DNA of 64,000 nt from the NCBI GenBank assembly GCA_027886185.1, contig WOAB01000152.1, positions 1,815,001 to 1,879,000 on the forward strand, in the 5' to 3' direction. The stretch comes from Rheum nobile. Its lineage: Eukaryota; Streptophyta; Magnoliopsida; Caryophyllales; Polygonaceae. Position numbers and translations under genes: made by a program. The notes beneath the pieces were generated by a model. The model worked only from the letters and a program-made list of their open reading frames with translations, did not search any database and was not told the origin of the DNA. This document shows, piece by piece, positions 54,986-64,000 of this stretch (position 1 is the stretch's first letter; the number at the start of each line of letters is the position of its first letter).

Positions 54986-57451
54986 TGTGATACCCCGTAT
55001 TTTTGTAAGGTTATTTTGGGAATTTTGAAAATTTCCCGAGTACCCGTTTAGTACGTCGGATTTTATTCAGGTAGCTTGAGACATTCTGTAATGTGCTCTG
55101 TATCTGTAATATTTTTCTTAGTGAAATAAAATACAGACGACGTGCTTCGGATGTTTATACGCATTCGCGTACGATAATTTTTATCCCGGGTTAATGTATT
55201 GCTCGTTGAAAAGCTGAATGGGCGGGAAAAGGCAAAAACGGCGACCGCCGTACAGTAACGGCGCCCGCCGTCGCTGGGCCCGAGGTGTCAGGCCGTCGTC
55301 TCCTACTCTGGGCTCGCCAGGGCTAGGAACGGCGACCGCCGTAATTACGGCGCCCGCCGCGGCCCGCCGTAGGCAAAGTTGCGGCGCCCGCCGTGATTAC
55401 CCAGAAGTCATTACCCGTTGGTCGCCGGCGAGCTCTGGCCGCGCCGATCTAGCCCTGCTCGGCCTCGTCTAGGGTGATGATGATGTTCCCATTGCTTTGG
55501 CTATAAAAGGAGGTGTTGGGGGAAGGGTTTTGAGCCATCCCAGCACCGAATCTCTGCCAAAATTTCACCTCGTCGGAGTGTTAGTTTCGCCGGATTTCGG
55601 AAGCTTCGTTGGTGTCGGTTGGTGGTGTTTCCAGAAGCCCTTGTGAAGCCTTTTGGTTGCCTTTGGAGGTTGGAACCCAGGCAAGGCAAAAAGGGGTCGA
55701 AACGCGCATCATTTGGGTGAGTTTTTCTCTCGTTCTGTCATCGAAGTTCTTCACGGCGACCGCCGTGTTCTTTACGGCGCCCGCCGTGATGAATGCGGCG
55801 ACCGCCGCCAAGAACGGCGACCGCCGCCAGTTCCCAGAATGCCTTCGTGGCTTTGGCTTGGTTGGTTGTCGTCGTGGCGTCTTTCCTTTCGATTTCTTTC
55901 TCCGTTTTTAGATTCGTACTGTTGTTATGTCGGATCTAACTTAGGGTTCCTTTTATGGGTCGACTCGAAGGTCGTTGTGCTGTCGGAGCTATACCCGTGT
56001 CGAGCCCAGAATCTCGTCGTTGTCGTTAGGCTTGTTTCTATTCTGCGGATTAAGGCAAGTGGCGGTTCGCTCTTGCTCATCGTTTCCATATTTACATTGA
56101 TTATCAGTTATTTCAATTGATTAATTAATTTGGAACGATTATTACTGTGTTCATCTGGAAGTGATTTATAAACTGTTTTGAAAATCATATAATAGGTTGT
56201 ATATCTGTTAGAACAACGCTATTATCTGTGATCGCCTTTCGGGCCTTTATGTGGATTTATTCTGTAACTGTAATTGTGTTGTATCTGTGTGGTTAACACT
56301 ATAGTTAGGAATGTACTCGGACTTCGTCCGGTCGTTTCTTTATAATCTGGTATCAGGGTGACTCGTCTCCATCTGGTACTATTCTAAGATCATGATCGGT
56401 CTCTTTCACAAGTGTGTAGAGACAGGACACTTAGCTGGTGTCACAAACCTTCCGGTGTACGTCACTCTCGACGAAACGTATACTAAGATGTGTCGTCCCA
56501 ATGGTGGGGTACACATGTAAAAGTCTAATAATGTGATGTGTGGTTTGTAATATAAATCAGATAAGTGCTACTCGACGCACATAATTAATAAACCTTCGGC
56601 GAGTAGTGCAACTATGTTATAGTGCAGCTAGGAAAACTCGTCTCGACTTTGATCATAGTACGTTCTCTTTCCAATATGGACTCGCTGTATGCGGTGAGGT
56701 TGGTCGTGAACCGAAGCATCTCAGTCAACTTTTAAATCATTGTTGTATGATTCTGTAAACATTCCAGATTTGTCATAATTCCTTAAAGATTCATTTCCGT
56801 TGGAGTCTTCTTTCGAGTCGATTTCTGTGAAGATTCAGTCTTCCAGAATCTTCTCTTGTGCATACCTCTTGTTTATTCCAGTAGGAGTATGATGGTTGAC
56901 TATCGTCATCGGTTGTTATTCGAGAAGCGATGAGTCTAACCTAATACGACTGTTTCGAACCATTCTGCTTTGTACCCTTGCTAGTCTATTCAAGTAGACT
57001 AACCCACGAACTTTGTTCTCTGCATGTGGGCTGGTGTCATCCGTTCGATTCGGCACATCAGATAGAAAGTAGCTCAGAAGAATAGAAGGACTATGGAGTC
57101 GACGGTGGTTTTCGAATGTTTGAGTTATTTCGTTAATCAGGTTGAGATCTTTTGGACAATGACTTTGGTTGTAATGTATTTTATAAGACTTCCGTTGTAC
57201 CCTACTTTATAAGACTTCCGCTGTATTTGGTTTAAACTCTGTGTTAGCCTATTCGGGATTGGGTTGTAATCCCGTAACTCATGTTTCCTTGACAATGTTA
57301 TGTTTTAGAATTCAATGCTTTGATCATTATGTATCATTTGTATGTCTTAAATTGTATTTAAACGGTAAAGCCTTGGGTGATCTCGGTAAGGAACACTAGG
57401 GTCACTGGCGGTAATATCTTTCCAAAAGGGTTAAGTTTTGGGGGTGTTACA
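54986..57451 (+). repeat. 3' LTR of Tekay-like element
   Basis: 2466 bp. It differs from the 5' LTR by scattered substitutions and one 21-bp insertion (GTTCTTTACGGCGCCCGCCG plus T, about 55766-55786). That insertion adds one more CGGCGCCCGCCG motif between two existing ones. Confidence 0.93.
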
Positions 57452-57456
57452 CTATC

Positions 57457-58015
57457 AATCCAGATTTGAGGAAATTACCACTAGACTTGCTACTTATGAT
57501 GTAGATGAAAAGGAAATTCTTCCCAGGAGAAGATTTTCATCATTATTGATGGACTTCCTTCAAGGCACAAGATGACTAAAGCAATTCTCAAGGAGAATCC
57601 CAATACTCTCAAACTCACACTTCATGAGGTATTTGGGAAAATTAAAAAGTATGATGAAGAAGACAAATATGTTAAACCTAAAGGCATTGCCTTGATGGTT
57701 GAAAAAGTTGTCCATATGATAGAAGACAACAAAGATGAAAACTTGGATGATATGGATCTAGAAACTGCCATTCTCACCAAGGCCATGCGTTCCCTCTATC
57801 GAAAGGGCATATCATTCAGGAATGATGGGAACAATAGTGAGAAACATGATCTCAAAGATGTTACATGCTACAACTTCAAGGACAAAGGTCACTATGTTAA
57901 CAAGTTCCCCAAAGGGAACAACTCAGACAACACCAACGGTGACAATACTGGGAACAACAAGAAGAAAGATTTCGTTGTTGTCTGGGGTGATGAGTGTACC
58001 AACTCTAATGATGAC
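57457..58015 (+). pseudogene. Gag, segment 2 (capsid C-terminus and knuckle)
   Basis: After the CTATC target repeat, the frame resumes with SRFEEITTRLATYDVDEKE. A one-base loss near 57520 moves the frame, then IDGLPSRHK (the conserved capsid motif) and a region ending at a knuckle follow. The knuckle reads CYNFKDKGHYVNKF (about 57868-57909): the second and fourth ligands are Phe instead of Cys, so it is not a working zinc site. Asn-rich linker NSDNTNGDNTGNN follows. The segment ends at the Athila-type insertion. Confidence 0.82.
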
Positions 58016-59255
58016 TGATAACAGGTTTTCGTCGTGTAAAAACTGTTATGCAAAATATCCAAACAAACCCTAAACCGTAGTCCTAGGTAAGTAAAGGTCG
58101 AACCCACAGGGAGGCAAATTCTGTCTATGTATGCAAATTATGTGTCAAAGCAAAGTAACCAAAGGGGGGTTTTGTTTGTTTTGTAAGTTCTAAACATGCA
58201 AAGGTAAACAAGCGAAAGAGTTGTGAAATCAGTGATGCGAAAAACACTTAGTCAAACAACATCCACTATTCGTATGACAAGTTGATCATAGATAATCATT
58301 CAAAATCTCATGCAATGGAAATTCCAATTCCTTTTCAGATATAACTAATAGCACAACCAGATACTATTAGCACTAACTAATTAAACAACCCTGAAACTAT
58401 CAAGATTTAGTCTAACAGCAGCGTTACGGATAGGAATATAGTTGGATACAATTCTAGCATAAAACAACCAGCTTTTATCCTAGAATGTAAATCAGTTCTC
58501 TTCTGCATAAGACTAGCACAACCAGATACTAGTACGATGCAGTTGCTACTCTGAAATAGATATGCTCAACCAGTAACAATCTAAATCTAGCAATAGATCA
58601 ATAACGACAAACCCTAGTTGCGTCCAAGATAGAGATTATCAATATCAATCATAAGCAAACAAGCAAGAGAATAGATAAAAACCATGCAATAGATTAAAAA
58701 CAAGAGTCTCACAACTGAATCAAAACGAAAGCTTCAGCGTCTGACTAAGCCAAGGAAGGCTTAGTTCTTCATAGCAAAAATACGTAGAATGAAAATTAGG
58801 GTTCGAGAGATATCAAACAAGTCTCTCTCTCTACCCTTAAATACTAAAGGAAATAAAATCTGAAATTAACCTAAAACGAAATAATAAAACATAAATAAAA
58901 TAATCCAATTAAAACATAAAAGGAAATCGTGACTCGGCGGGCTTCAGACACGACGGCGGGCTGGCATACTCCACGGCGGGCGCCGTAATCGCGGCGGGCG
59001 CCGCAATTACACGGCGGGCGTCGTGACAATGTCTTAGCAAAGGTTCCTGGATGGGAATTGGCGGCGGTCGCCGCCTCATCTGCGGCGGTCGCCGCAAACT
59101 CTTCTCCTCCCCTTCGTCTCTGCAGCTCTAGAAGCCTCCAAAATAGTCTTCAGCACCTCCTCGCCAAAACTCCAAATCTCCTCCAAAGTACCCTAAAACA
59201 CCACTAAAACAATGCTAAAACTCCGTTTATACACACGACATAATCGTGTATATCA
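58016..59255 (-). repeat. 3' LTR (element orientation) of the Athila-type element
   Basis: 1240 bp, the same length as its partner. About 15-16 differences were counted by eye. The CpG-rich motif cluster is at plus 58936-59095. Confidence 0.9.
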
Positions 59256-59270
59256 AACTCCCCCACACTT
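59256..59270 (-). promoter_or_regulatory. polypurine tract of the Athila-type element
   Basis: Minus strand AAGTGTGGGGGAGTT directly before TGATATACACG, the start of the 3' LTR. It fixes the element's direction. Confidence 0.85.
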
Positions 59271-60002
59271 GAATCTCTACTCGTCTCGAGTGGATAAAGA
59301 ACTACCACCCATCATCAATAAAGTCCTAGATCATCAACATGCACATAAGCTCACAACTAAGAGTAAAAGCATCTACATGAAAGCTCACCATCCCCTAACC
59401 AACACAAGAAAAACTATCATCTAATCAGCACACACCAACCAACACAGCACCAAAAAAAGCACGCAATAACCACAACCTACTCCTCAGCAGCAAACAAAAC
59501 ACATATCCAAGTCCAACCATCAACAATAATCATCAAAGAGAGTGAAGAAAATACCACCATGACTACAGCTTATTCCTCCAAGTGAAAACCTACCCGAAAC
59601 ACTCCTATACTCCACCACTTATGTCTCCTGCGCCGGTAAATTGATAGTCCTAGAACACTCAATTTTTTTCTGCACTCATTTTGCTTAGGCGCCTTTTCAG
59701 GTTTTCACCTAACACTCTCATTTCATTTTTCTAAGTTGGACTCACCACCTCACATCACTTTGAATCCATTTTTTTTGCCCAGGCCTAATGCCTGCCGGAT
59801 TACCTGCTTTTTACCTGGACCGCCCTTTCGGGTTTTCAGTCCATCCCAGGATTTTTATTTGCCTTTTTTCTATTTGTGGCTCTTTTTTTTTTTTTCCAGA
59901 ATAATAGCAATAGTAAATACATAATCAACTCCCCCACACTTGAAAGAGACATTGTCCTCAATGAAATAAGATAAATAAATAGAGGAAGTAAAAAATGTAC
60001 CA
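59271..60002 (-). other. 3' untranslated part of the Athila-type element
   Basis: No gene. ACTCCCCCACACTTGAA occurs twice on plus: at the purine tract (59259) and again at about 59930, close to the ORF1 stop. So there is a second copy of the polypurine tract 0.66 kb upstream of the working one. Confidence 0.65.
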
Positions 60003-61295
60003 CTACTGCCGAGGTGGTGGAAAGCCCGGATGTTGGGAACCCATGAAAAGGTTCCACTGTCGCAGCTGCTCCTCCATAGCATGGATGTTGTCCGTCTGCT
60101 GCTGCGTCCTGCTAGACTGAGCTGCGTGGTAGTCACGCTCCTCCTGATGATAGTCAACGAACTCCTGGTGATAATCAGCAATGTCTGACTGAATGGATCT
60201 CTGACGAGTGTCCATATGCTGTATCGTCTCCCACATCTGCCTCTGATAATCTGGATGTGGCTCAGCAGCAGCCGGCGCCTCAGGCATCTCAGCATCATCA
60301 TCCTCATCCTCGGCCTCCTCTACATGCTGGGCCACAAGGGCAGCAGAAACACCAGCAACAGAGGTGCCTGCAGCCTGACCACCACCAGCACCCACTCGGT
60401 AACGGCTCACATCAAAATCCACGTAACGTGGTCCAAAAGGCATCTCAAAGGTAAAAGGTATGGGGAGCCGGTGGCAGCCCTTCGATCCAAATAACCAGAA
60501 CATCCGAGATCCAGACCCAGACGAAACACTTGAGGTCCGAAGCTGCTTCCAGTCATATGTATATCTAGGAGTAAGCTGCTGAGAACGGTCGGGTAGCTCA
60601 AGACCCAGGTGCATGCCTATCAAAGAAATCATCCCACCAATAACGATCCTGTGGGGCTTGTCCTGTTGAAATTTCCTGCAGCATGCAATAAAATGGGAGC
60701 GCCAATCCCATATCAATGGACACTCAGGTGTCATGCTCCACACCGCATGCAAGTCGGGGTAGGGAACCTTGTTCAACTCAGACTGGCCATGGAAGGCCAT
60801 CCGCACCACCTTATGTGCTAATCTCAAGCCCGGATGCGACCACTTGTAATTGTATTCGCCTGCCTGAGGATTGTAAACATTGATCCCTGTGGAGTGGTAC
60901 AAGAAGTTAAAGTACCCATTTGCAGCCTCCCACTCCTCCTGAGAAGACGGCGGCTTGGTAATCCCAAGCGCAGCGTCAATGTCCGCATACGACATAGAAT
61001 GCCTACTGCCAGCCAAACTGAAAGTAATCCTGCCCTCATCCCCCAAATGATCAAAACTAATCAAGAATTCCTCCGTCCAGGAGCGAAAAGTTGGGGCCAA
61101 AAGATTGTAGAAACCGCCCAAACCACACTGAATAAACAACTGCTGCATGTAATCATACAGATGAAGGGCCCTAATAGTGTCCGGGTCAAAGAACAACGTA
61201 GTTATCATGGGTTTGTCCTTAATAATTTTCTTACGGGCTTCCTCAACCCCGGACGATTTCGAGCGGCCACGGGACGAAAATGTGCGTTTCAACAT
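60003..61295 (-). CDS. Athila ORF1-type Gag protein, intact (430 aa)
   Basis: A single open frame, ATG at 61293-61295 to a stop at 60003, the longest in the window. The N-terminus is basic (KRTFSSRGRSKSS). Residues about 29-300 match the ATHILA ORF-1 pattern: FFDPDTIRALHLYDYMQQL, GFYNLLAPTFRSWTEEFL, then ISYADIDAAL-type text as SMSYADIDAALGI, and YPDLHAVWSM / GMISLIGMHLGLEL. The tail (340-430) is acidic then Gln/His-rich with repeated DYHQE, probably coiled. There is no Cys/His knuckle. In Athila elements this protein is taken to form the particle. Intactness with near-identical LTRs suggests recent mobility with pol from elsewhere. Confidence 0.85.
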   Translation of the reverse strand: MLKRTFSSRGRSKSSGVEEARKKIIKDKPMITTLFFDPDTIRALHLYDYMQQLFIQCGLGGFYNLLAPTFRSWTEEFLISFDHLGDEGRITFSLAGSRHSMSYADIDAALGITKPPSSQEEWEAANGYFNFLYHSTGINVYNPQAGEYNYKWSHPGLRLAHKVVRMAFHGQSELNKVPYPDLHAVWSMTPECPLIWDWRSHFIACCRKFQQDKPHRIVIGGMISLIGMHLGLELPDRSQQLTPRYTYDWKQLRTSSVSSGSGSRMFWLFGSKGCHRLPIPFTFEMPFGPRYVDFDVSRYRVGAGGGQAAGTSVAGVSAALVAQHVEEAEDEDDDAEMPEAPAAAEPHPDYQRQMWETIQHMDTRQRSIQSDIADYHQEFVDYHQEERDYHAAQSSRTQQQTDNIHAMEEQLRQWNLFMGSQHPGFPPPRQ

Positions 61296-61625
61296 GTTGA
61301 ATTTTAACTAATTAATGCAGCAACAACAATCAAAAGCAGAAGAAGATCAGAAATCACCAAAACAGCAGGGCGGCGGCGGGCGCTGTGAAAAACGGCGGGC
61401 GCCGCGTTTTTCGGCGGGCGCCGCGAAGAACTTTTCGCCGAATCGGGAGATCTGCACAGCGGCGAGCGCCGGAAGAGAACCTTGGCCTGCAGCGGGCGTG
61501 GCGGCGGGGGCTGGGAGCGGCAGCGGTCGTTGGTTTTTGGGAGGGCTAGGGTTTGAGAGTGTTTGGAGAGGGAGAGAGAGAGAGGTAAATGGTGGGGTTA
61601 AGGGCTGGTAAAGGGATAGAGGGGT
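61296..61625 (-). other. 5' untranslated leader of the Athila-type element
   Basis: On the minus strand, G+C-rich with four to five more CGGCGCCCGCCG-type motifs (plus 61370-61500) and a CTCTCTCTC run (61570-61582). A 98-codon plus-strand frame here is taken to be a by-product of composition. Confidence 0.6.
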
Positions 61626-61648
61626 AAAAAAAAAAAAAAAAAAAAAAA
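61626..61648. repeat. A(23) run at the primer-site position
   Basis: Twenty-three A on plus (T on the element's strand), separated from the LTR by 6 bases (CCAATT). This is where a primer-binding site is expected; only a TTGG remnant is visible. Confidence 0.85.
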
Positions 61649-61654
61649 CCAATT

Positions 61655-62894
61655 TGATAACAGGTTTTCGTCGTGTAAAAACTGTTATGCAAAATATCCA
61701 AACAAACCCTAAACCGTAGTCCTAGGTAAGTAAAGGTCGAACCCACAGGGAGGCAAATTCTGTCTATGTATGCAAATTATGTGTCAAAGCAAAGTAACCA
61801 AAGGGGGGTTTTGTTTGTTTTATAAGTTCTAAACATGTAAAGGTAAACAAGCGAAAGAGTTGTGAAATCAGTGATGGGAAAAACACTTAGTCAAACAACA
61901 TCCACTATTCGTATGACAAGTTGATCATAGATAATCATTCAAAATCTCATGCAATGGAAATTCCAATTCCTTTTCAGATATAACTAATAGCACAACCAGA
62001 TACTATTAGCACTAACTAATTAAACAACCCTGAAACTATCAAGATTTAGTCTAACAGCAGCGTTACGGATAAGAATATAGTTGGATACAATTCTAGCATA
62101 AAACAACCAGCTTTTATCCTAGAATGTAAATCAGTTCTCTTCTGCATAAGACTAGCACAACCAGATACTAGTACGATGCAGTTGCTACTCTGAAATAGAT
62201 ATGCTCAACCAGTAACAATCTAAATCTAGCAATAGATCAATAACGACAAACCCTAGTTGCGTCCAAGATAGAGATTATCAATATCAATCATAAGCAAACA
62301 AGCAAGAGAATAGATAAAAACCATGCAATAGATTAAAAACAAGAGTCTCACAACTGAATCAAAACGAAAGCTTCAGCGTCTGACTAAGCCAAGGGAGGCT
62401 TAGTTCTTCATAGCAAAAATACGTAGAATGAAAATTAGGGTTCGAGAGATATCAAACAAGTCTCTCTCTCTACCCTTAAATACTAAAGGAAATAAAATCT
62501 GAAATTAACCTAAAACGAAATAATAAAACATAAATAAAATAATCCAATTAATACATAAAAGGAAATCGTGACTCGGCGGGCTTCAGACACGACGGCGGGC
62601 TGGCATACTCCACGGCGGGCGCCGTAATCGCGGCGGGTGCCGCAATTACACGGCGGGCGCCGTGACAATGTCGTAGCAAAGGTTCCTGGATGGGAATTGG
62701 CGGCGGTCGCCGCCTCATCTGCAGCGGTCGCCGTAAACTCTTCTCCTCCCCTTCGTCTCTACAGCTCCAGAAGCCTCCAAAATAGTCTTCAACACCTCCT
62801 CGCCAAAACTCCAAATCTCCTCCAAAGTACCCTAAAACACCACTAAAACAATGCTAAAACTCCGTCTATACACACGACATAATCGTGTATATCA
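61655..62894 (-). repeat. 5' LTR (element orientation) of the Athila-type element
   Basis: 1240 bp, TGATATACACG...AACCTGTTATCA on the minus strand. It holds GGCGACCGCCGC- and CGGCGCCCGCCG-type motifs at plus 62572-62735 and a TATTTAAGG stretch at about 62476-62483 (minus) as a candidate TATA. Confidence 0.9.
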
Positions 62895-62899
62895 ATTAC

Positions 62900-63633
62900 G
62901 AGCCAGAGTCATGGGAGAACAACAGAATGTGTACAATGACTCTGAAGTCATCAATTGAAGAACAAGAGGTAGATCCTGAAACCTTCTTTGAATCTCTTGT
63001 TAATTTTGATAAAAAAAGTCCTTGATTTCTCTTATCAAAAGCATGTATAATGAGAATCTTAAAACCCAAAATGATTTGACTAATGCTGAGGATAAATGCA
63101 TTGAATTGAATGAATCTTTATCTAGAATTTCTAGTTCCTCTATTGTTCCTTGTGTTAAAAGTAATGTTACTCACAATGAACCTAGTTCCTTTAGCACTGT
63201 TAGGGAACTGTCTAAGATGAAAGCTCAGATTGATAAAATTCACTCAATCTTAGTTGAGCAAAAGCTTAAGGAAGAAGAAATTACCTTTGTTGCACCCAAG
63301 TATGGTCTGGGGTACAAAGGAGAAAAACAAGAGAGTGAGAAACATGAGTTAACCATACCTGAGCTTAGAGAGTTAAAAGATAGGAAACTTCAGAGTACTA
63401 AGGATAGGAACTCTTACCTAAAAGAGCATGTGAAGACTCTGGAGAGTGGGTTGAGTGAAAGCCAATCATGGTACAAAGGTCAACCTGCCCATAAGATGTA
63501 CCTCATCCAATCCCAGGGTAATTTGCCTAGTACACCTGACCCAATTGATAGCAACATGCATGTGAGACTTAATCAAAGACCTACAAGAAAGAGGCTCAAG
63601 CAAAGGGTGAAGTCTTGTGCAAGTTCGGAATAG
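62900..63633 (+). pseudogene. Gag, segment 3 (C-terminal coiled region)
   Basis: The frame resumes with EPESWENNRM and is Glu/Lys/Ser-rich. A frame shift lies in the A-run near 63010 (GATAAAAAAAGTCC). The next frame runs 203 codons to TAG with heptad-like Leu spacing (LSKMKAQIDKIHSILVEQKL), likely coiled coil, as in Sirevirus Gag extensions. No protease follows within the window. Confidence 0.75.
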
Positions 63634-63639
63634 TTACTG

Positions 63640-63759
63640 TCGATTTGGTTCTAGACAGTCTTCGGTAAAACGGCCATAACTATGGCTAGAAAATTGATCT
63701 CGTGATGATTCAAGATGTGTTGGAAAGCTGATTCAAAACCGAGTTTTACGGAGAGTTGT
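63640..63759. other. short segment between Gag and the edge LTR
   Basis: GGTAAAACGGCCATAACTATGG and similar text; not identified. It is either Gag/pol junction of the outer element or leading sequence of another insertion. Confidence 0.3.
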
Positions 63760-64000
63760 TGTAACACCCCCAAATCTTAACCCATTTGGAAAGGTATTAC
63801 CGTCAGTGACCCCAGTGTTCCTTACCAAGATCACCCAAGGCTTTACCGGTTTAAATACAATTCATGGAATACAATTGATACATAATGATCAAAGTATTCA
63901 AATCAAAACATCAATCAAATGAAACATGAGTTACAGGATTACATCCCAATCCCGAATAGGACAAATACAGAGTTTAAACAAAGTACAGCGGGAGTCTTAA
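63760..64000 (-). repeat. partial Tekay-like LTR, reverse orientation, runs off the window
   Basis: TGTAACACCCCCAAATCTTA is the reverse complement of the 3' end of the 47.9 kb family LTR (GGGGGTGTTACA). The next 240 bp match with about 90% identity by eye, so it is an older or different copy of the same family, oppositely oriented to the element at 47941. Confidence 0.85.

Larger units (their letters stand above)
47941..57451 (+). mobile_element. Tekay-like Ty3/gypsy retrotransposon, internally deleted (9.5 kb)
   Basis: Two long LTRs (2445 and 2466 bp), a primer site, fragments of protease, reverse transcriptase and the integrase C-terminus, a purine tract, and a perfect 5-bp target duplication CTATC (47936-47940 and 57452-57456) within the Gag of the outer element. 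The LTRs are about 98% identical by eye, and the whole 21-bp length difference is one block near 55765. LTR length and the 'LERREKRLRNK...VLWSK...TWE' ending after integrase fit the Tekay (Del) clade of chromoviruses. The Gag core, the end of reverse transcriptase, RNase H and most of integrase are missing. Confidence 0.9.
58016..62894 (-). mobile_element. Athila-type gag-only LTR element (TR-GAG-like, 4.9 kb)
   Basis: Two 1240-bp LTRs of equal length, about 98.7% identical by eye. The direction is minus: AGTGTGGGGGAGTT, the purine tract typical of Athila/gypsy elements, lies just before the downstream LTR (plus coordinates 59256-59270), and the ORF is on the minus strand. Flanking 5-mers ATGAC (58011-58015) and ATTAC (62895-62899) match at 4 of 5. 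Only ORF1 is present; there is no pol. Elements with LTRs and a lone intact Gag-type ORF are called TR-GAG. It is inserted in the Gag of the outer Sirevirus-like element. Confidence 0.88.
46630..64000 (+). mobile_element. second Sirevirus-like element, 5' part only, hosting nested insertions
   Basis: An 825-bp LTR (TGTTGGAACATT...TTCAACA), a primer site and a copia-type gag run left to right. The gag is split by a gypsy element (47941-57451) and an Athila-type element (58016-62894), and the frame resumes after each, proving both are later insertions. A further gypsy LTR starts at 63760. The pol region and 3' LTR, if present, lie beyond the window. Confidence 0.85.

Noticed and set aside
61315..61611. 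98-codon Ala/Gly-rich plus-strand frame
   Set aside because: Lies antisense to the leader of the Athila-type element and is a by-product of its CGGCGCCCGCCG motifs.

Overview
This 64 kb window is flowering-plant nuclear DNA, probably eudicot, made almost entirely of transposable elements and their debris. The plant call rests on GT/AG introns, Ty1/copia and Ty3/gypsy LTR elements with initiator-Met tRNA primer sites, L1-type LINEs with an RNase H tail, Helitron relics, MITEs with 10-bp target duplications, plant-only Agenet fragments and TTTAGGG-like tracts. I found no intact host gene. The longest uninterrupted reading frame is a 430-codon Athila-type ORF1 at 60003-61295 (minus strand).

Layout. 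0.9-2.6 kb: a tandem 0.82 kb duplication. 3.5-4.8 kb: decayed Helitron protein gene, cut off by a truncated gypsy-type LTR (4.8-5.9 kb). 6.4-10.1 kb: two decayed Agenet-domain gene fragments on opposite strands, flanking a degenerate 0.8 kb repeat. 11.3 kb: MITE copy 1. 14.0-15.8 kb: TIR element A. 16.0-20.1 kb: a nearly full-length dead LINE (minus). 20.1-21.8 kb: a foldback element. 22.3-23.6 kb: two LINE 3' stubs. 24.3-25.0 kb: GC-rich inverted element. 25.3-35.4 kb: TIR element B (same family as A, inverted), split by a complete 6.4 kb Sirevirus-like LTR element. 36.5-37.5 kb: another LINE relic. 38.1-38.5 kb: a small host-gene fragment and MITE copy 2. 39.1-40.1 kb: decayed RPA1-like gene. 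40.4-41.9 kb: probable Helitron. 42.4-45.8 kb: a long-TIR element with a 2 kb inverted 41-bp satellite and a promoter-like segment. 45.9-46.4 kb: hAT-like element. 46.6-64 kb: a second Sirevirus-like element whose gag is broken by a 9.5 kb Tekay-like gypsy element and a 4.9 kb Athila-type gag-only element; another gypsy LTR enters at the right edge.

How the parts relate. All three complete LTR elements (26193-32634, 47941-57451, 58016-62894) have LTR pairs about 98-99% identical by eye, so they inserted fairly recently, yet none carries a complete pol. They must have moved, if they moved recently, with proteins supplied from elsewhere. The nest gives an order: the outer Sirevirus-like element first, then the gypsy and Athila-type insertions; TIR element B predates the Sirevirus-like element inside it.

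The patterns that ordinary annotation does not explain are short repeated motifs: (1) GGGAACAAA, as a perfect hairpin near the LTR 3' ends and as scattered half-sites inside the 26-32 kb element; (2) CGGCG(A/C)CCGCCG motifs shared by otherwise different LTR families; (3) three unrelated TIR elements that each contain minisatellite arrays in inverted orientation, with long perfect palindromes.
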